This document shows, in pieces, positions 23,186-25,988 of a DNA stretch of 25,988 nucleotides. The stretch is from JBBKWG01 sp037968835. GTDB taxonomy: Bacteria; Pseudomonadota; Alphaproteobacteria; Rhodobacterales; Rhodobacteraceae. Position 1 is the first letter of the stretch. The number at the start of each line of letters is the position of its first letter. Both the position numbers and the translations under genes were made by a program. The DNA lies in the NCBI GenBank assembly GCA_037968835.1, contig JBBKWG010000019.1, positions 1-25,988 of the forward strand, in the 5' to 3' direction. The notes beneath the pieces were generated by a model, which worked only from the letters and a program-made list of their open reading frames with translations, was not told the DNA's origin and ran no database searches.

Positions 23186-25988
23186 GGACGGTGATCGAGA
23201 TCCGGGCGCGACCCAGGGTGACGGTCGCTGAAAGCTTCGGCCAGTCCTTTGGAAAACACGGGTTCAGCAACAGGTTGCTTCCGGCGCGGCTCAGGCCCAG
23301 CAGGCCTTCGATACCGGCGCGGTACATCCAGCCGGCGGACCCGGTGTACCACGTCCAGCCGCCACGTCCTTCGTGCGGCGCTGTGGAATAAACATCGGCG
23401 GCAATCACGTAGGGCTCGACTCGATAACGCGCTGCCGCTTCCGGCGTCAGCGCATGATTGATCGGATTGAGCATCGAAAACAGGCGGCCCGCTGCGTCGC
23501 CGTCCCCTAGCCGTGTCTGAGCCAGAATGGCCCACATCGCCGCATGGCTGTATTGGCCGCCGTTCTCGCGCAGGCCCGGCGGGTAGCCCTTGATATAGCC
23601 AGGGTCCGCTGGCGTCCGGTCGAAGGGCGGTGTGAACAGCAAGGCAAGGCCGGGGTCGGGGCGCACCAGATGTTCGGTCATGGAGGCCATTGCGGTCTTG
23701 GCGCGGTCAGGATCGGCTGCGCCGGAAAGCACGGCCCAAGTCTGCGCGATGCTGTCGATGCGGCATTCATCCGAAGCGGCAGAACCAAGGATCGTGCCGT
23801 CATCAAACGTGCCGCGCCGGTACCATGCGCCATCCCAGCCGTGGGTTTCAATCGCTTGGCGCACCGCCTCTGCATGGCGCCGCCATTTCGCGGCCCTTTT
23901 GGGGTCGCGGCTGTCGGCAAAAGGGGCCATCGTGTCGACCGTGGCGATCAGCAACCACCCAAGCCAGACGCTTGTACCGGCCCCGCCTTCCCCGACCCGG
24001 TTCATGCCATCGTTCCAGTCGCCGGTGCCGATCAATGGCATCCCGTTGTCGCCCGTCAGCTCGATGGCCTGATCTAGACCGCGGGCGCAATGTTCGAACA
24101 AGCTTGCCGTGTTCTCAGAAATTGTAGGCTGGAAGAAATCGTCATGCACATCCGGCGGGACGGCTGGACCCTGTAGAAACGGCAGTTCCTCATCCAGAAT
24201 GCTCGCATCGCCCGAGACCGCGATATAACGGGCCACCCCGTAGCCAAGCCAGATCCGGTCATCCGAGATGTGGGTGCGCACTCCCTGGCCAGAGTGCGGC
24301 AGCCACCAGTGTTGTACGTCACCCTCTGGGAACTGACGACTTGCAGCGCGCAACAAATGCGCCCGCGTCATCTCAGGGCGGCTGAAGGTCAGTGCCATGC
24401 CGTCCTGCAACTGATCGCGGAACCCGTAGGCACCGCTCGCCTGATAGAACCCGGCACGGGCCCAAATTCGACAGGCCAGTGTCTGATACATCAGCCAGCC
24501 GTTCAGCATGATGTCCATCGCGCGATCAGGCGAGGTCACTTGCACAGTCGTCAACAGGTCTGCCCAATGCTGTTTTACCTCCTGCAAACTGGCGTCCAGA
24601 TCGGAGTCGCGCATACGCTGGATCAATGCGCTGGCGTGGGATTCACTGTCGGTCTGGCCAATCAAAAAAACGATCTCAACGCTCTCACCCGGTGCCAGCG
24701 TCACGCGTCGTTGCAGCCCGGCGCAGGGGTCAAGCGCGGAACCTGTGCGACCGGATAGCGGGCTGCCATTGATCGCTGCCGGGGCCGCCAGAGTTCCGCC
24801 TGGGCCGATGAATTCAGACCGGTCAGCGGTGATGCTTTTCGTGTCTGCGCCAAGATCCGCGAATGCGATGCGTCCAGGAAAGGCCGTGCTGAACGTGTTG
24901 CGCGCCAGAATGGCGCCGGTTGCACTGTCTGGGGCTGTAACCACGAAAGCCGCCGTCGCACTGCGTGACGTGCCAAGCACCCATTCAGCGTAAGCCGTGA
25001 CCGATAGCTTGCGGGCAGTTAAGCCGGTGTTGCGCAGGGTCAGGCGGGTGATCTTTACCGGCGCATCGAGCGGCACGAATTGCACCATGTTGGCAGCGAT
25101 ACCGTAGCTTTCATGCTCGAATGCCGAATATCCGAAACCGTGGCGGGCGATGTAGGTGCCGCTTCCCCGGATCGGTAACGCGGTGGGGGTCCAGACCAGA
25201 TTGGTGTCCAGATCCTGCAAATCGATTGCCTCGCCCGCAGGGTCTGTCACCGGATCGTTGGACCATGGCGTAATCTGGTTTTCCCGGCTGTTTTCAGACC
25301 AGACATGGCCAGAACCTTCGGCCGATACCTGAAAACCAAAGCCCGGATTGGCAATGACGTTTATCCATGGGGCAGGTGTGGTCGCGCCATCGCGCAGGAC
25401 GGTCACATACTCGCGCCCCTGGTCGGCAAAACCACCGGTGCCGTTGAAAAATTCCAAATCGGGCAGAGCCGGTGTGGACGAGACTTGCGGCGGCGCAATC
25501 GGGGCCGGTGCGACTGTTTCTGGCGGCGCGGACAAAAGTGACAATTGTTGGCTGATGCTGCCACGCCCTGCCACGAGCACCAAGCGCGCCATTGACAGAA
25601 GATGCTCGCGCGCGCCGGGGTTCAGAATATCGGACCGTAGCACGTGAACGCTGCCATTTGCGGGCGCACGAATCCCGTCGGCTTGAGGTCTTGACCGGGC
25701 CGCGCGAACAGCACCGTCGATAGCAATCTGCAGATCCTGTACATAAGACGAAGACCGGTCGTTCAGGATCACCAGATCAACGGCAAGTTGACGCATCCCC
25801 CAATATTCATGGGCTCTCAGAACCTGCTGAAGAACTGTGATGTCCTGAGTATCGTCAATCTGCAGAAGAAGGATTGGCAGGTCACCTGATATCCCCAACG
25901 CCCAAAGCGCCGATTGCGGGGCCGCTCCTGTCACGATCTGTGCAGCCGAGGCCCGCAGGCGCGAGTCGTCCCGCATGACCATGCCGCC
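23043..25988 (-). CDS. ndvB: Cyclic beta-1,2-glucan synthase, C-terminal part (NdvB/ChvB-like)
   Basis: The frame enters from the right edge without a start and ends at TAG 23043-23045. The 982 residues visible match the C-terminal third of NdvB/ChvB (about 2,800 residues), the inner-membrane enzyme that makes cyclic beta-1,2-glucans for osmotic adaptation and host interaction. AAPQSALWALGISGDLPILL opens the segment. The GH94 phosphorylase-like part, which controls chain length in this family, has GYGVARYI, GTGDWNDGMNRVG (the DWNDG motif at about 655-659, site of the family's acid residue), SDECRIDSIAQTWAVLSGA, RENGGQYSHAAMW and GRGGWTWYTGSAGWMYRA. The end is complete. It is convergent with the PanB-like frame and overlaps it by 143 bases. 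It has no functional link to the inositol genes that I can see. Confidence 0.88.
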   Translation of the reverse strand, partial: GGMVMRDDSRLRASAAQIVTGAAPQSALWALGISGDLPILLLQIDDTQDITVLQQVLRAHEYWGMRQLAVDLVILNDRSSSYVQDLQIAIDGAVRAARSRPQADGIRAPANGSVHVLRSDILNPGAREHLLSMARLVLVAGRGSISQQLSLLSAPPETVAPAPIAPPQVSSTPALPDLEFFNGTGGFADQGREYVTVLRDGATTPAPWINVIANPGFGFQVSAEGSGHVWSENSRENQITPWSNDPVTDPAGEAIDLQDLDTNLVWTPTALPIRGSGTYIARHGFGYSAFEHESYGIAANMVQFVPLDAPVKITRLTLRNTGLTARKLSVTAYAEWVLGTSRSATAAFVVTAPDSATGAILARNTFSTAFPGRIAFADLGADTKSITADRSEFIGPGGTLAAPAAINGSPLSGRTGSALDPCAGLQRRVTLAPGESVEIVFLIGQTDSESHASALIQRMRDSDLDASLQEVKQHWADLLTTVQVTSPDRAMDIMLNGWLMYQTLACRIWARAGFYQASGAYGFRDQLQDGMALTFSRPEMTRAHLLRAASRQFPEGDVQHWWLPHSGQGVRTHISDDRIWLGYGVARYIAVSGDASILDEELPFLQGPAVPPDVHDDFFQPTISENTASLFEHCARGLDQAIELTGDNGMPLIGTGDWNDGMNRVGEGGAGTSVWLGWLLIATVDTMAPFADSRDPKRAAKWRRHAEAVRQAIETHGWDGAWYRRGTFDDGTILGSAASDECRIDSIAQTWAVLSGAADPDRAKTAMASMTEHLVRPDPGLALLFTPPFDRTPADPGYIKGYPPGLRENGGQYSHAAMWAILAQTRLGDGDAAGRLFSMLNPINHALTPEAAARYRVEPYVIAADVYSTAPHEGRGGWTWYTGSAGWMYRAGIEGLLGLSRAGSNLLLNPCFPKDWPKLSATVTLGRARISITVLNPEGTGHGIASAQLDGAALCAESEGVTIPLLDGAHELTVTLGGRKG

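Overview
The window comes from a GC-rich alphaproteobacterium, Rhizobiales or Rhodobacterales by gene content. The pointers are a TRAP transporter, a QuiC1-type fused 3-dehydroshikimate dehydratase, an IolC-DUF2090 fusion, MocD/MocE-like proteins and an NdvB-type cyclic beta-1,2-glucan synthase. This placement is inference; there is no rRNA or other phylogenetic marker here. I saw no tRNA, rRNA, CRISPR array, insertion sequence or integrase. No gene-free stretch exceeds 300 bases.

Region A (1-660): the 5' part of a DUF899 thioredoxin-like gene on the minus strand, cut by the window edge. Region B (860-8298): two divergent units for shikimate or quinate use. On the minus strand are a GntR/FCD regulator, a shikimate-dehydrogenase-like enzyme with an NAD-type nucleotide pocket, and an HpcH/HpaI aldolase. 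On the plus strand are dctP-dctQ-dctM and quiC1. Import, oxidation to 3-dehydroshikimate and dehydration to protocatechuate are all covered. Ring cleavage is not encoded here.

Region C (8424-20569): a near-complete inositol catabolic operon on the plus strand, in the order iolI-like, ABC substrate-binding protein, permease, ATPase, iolG, iolC, iolD, iolE, iolB. It is bracketed by two paralogous LacI-family regulator genes that are both broken: the left one by two frameshifts, the right one by an internal deletion of roughly 0.48 kb. The binding protein's signal peptide also looks frameshifted. Only iolA (methylmalonate-semialdehyde dehydrogenase) is missing from the route.

Region D (20708-23185): a three-gene plus-strand cassette of a membrane di-iron desaturase/hydroxylase (MocD-like), a Rieske ferredoxin (MocE-like) and a strongly divergent PanB-family protein. 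In rhizobia, MocD/E/F-type genes take part in demethylating the rhizopine 3-O-methyl-scyllo-inosamine. Next to a full iol pathway that includes an inosose isomerase, the most interesting reading is a pathway for O-methylated inositols such as pinitol or ononitol: oxidative demethylation, then standard inositol breakdown. Region E (23043-25988): the C-terminal part of a cyclic beta-1,2-glucan synthase, convergent with and overlapping the PanB-like frame.

Taken together, the window reads as a cyclitol utilisation locus (shikimate/quinate plus inositols) in which the local regulators of the inositol half have been lost.
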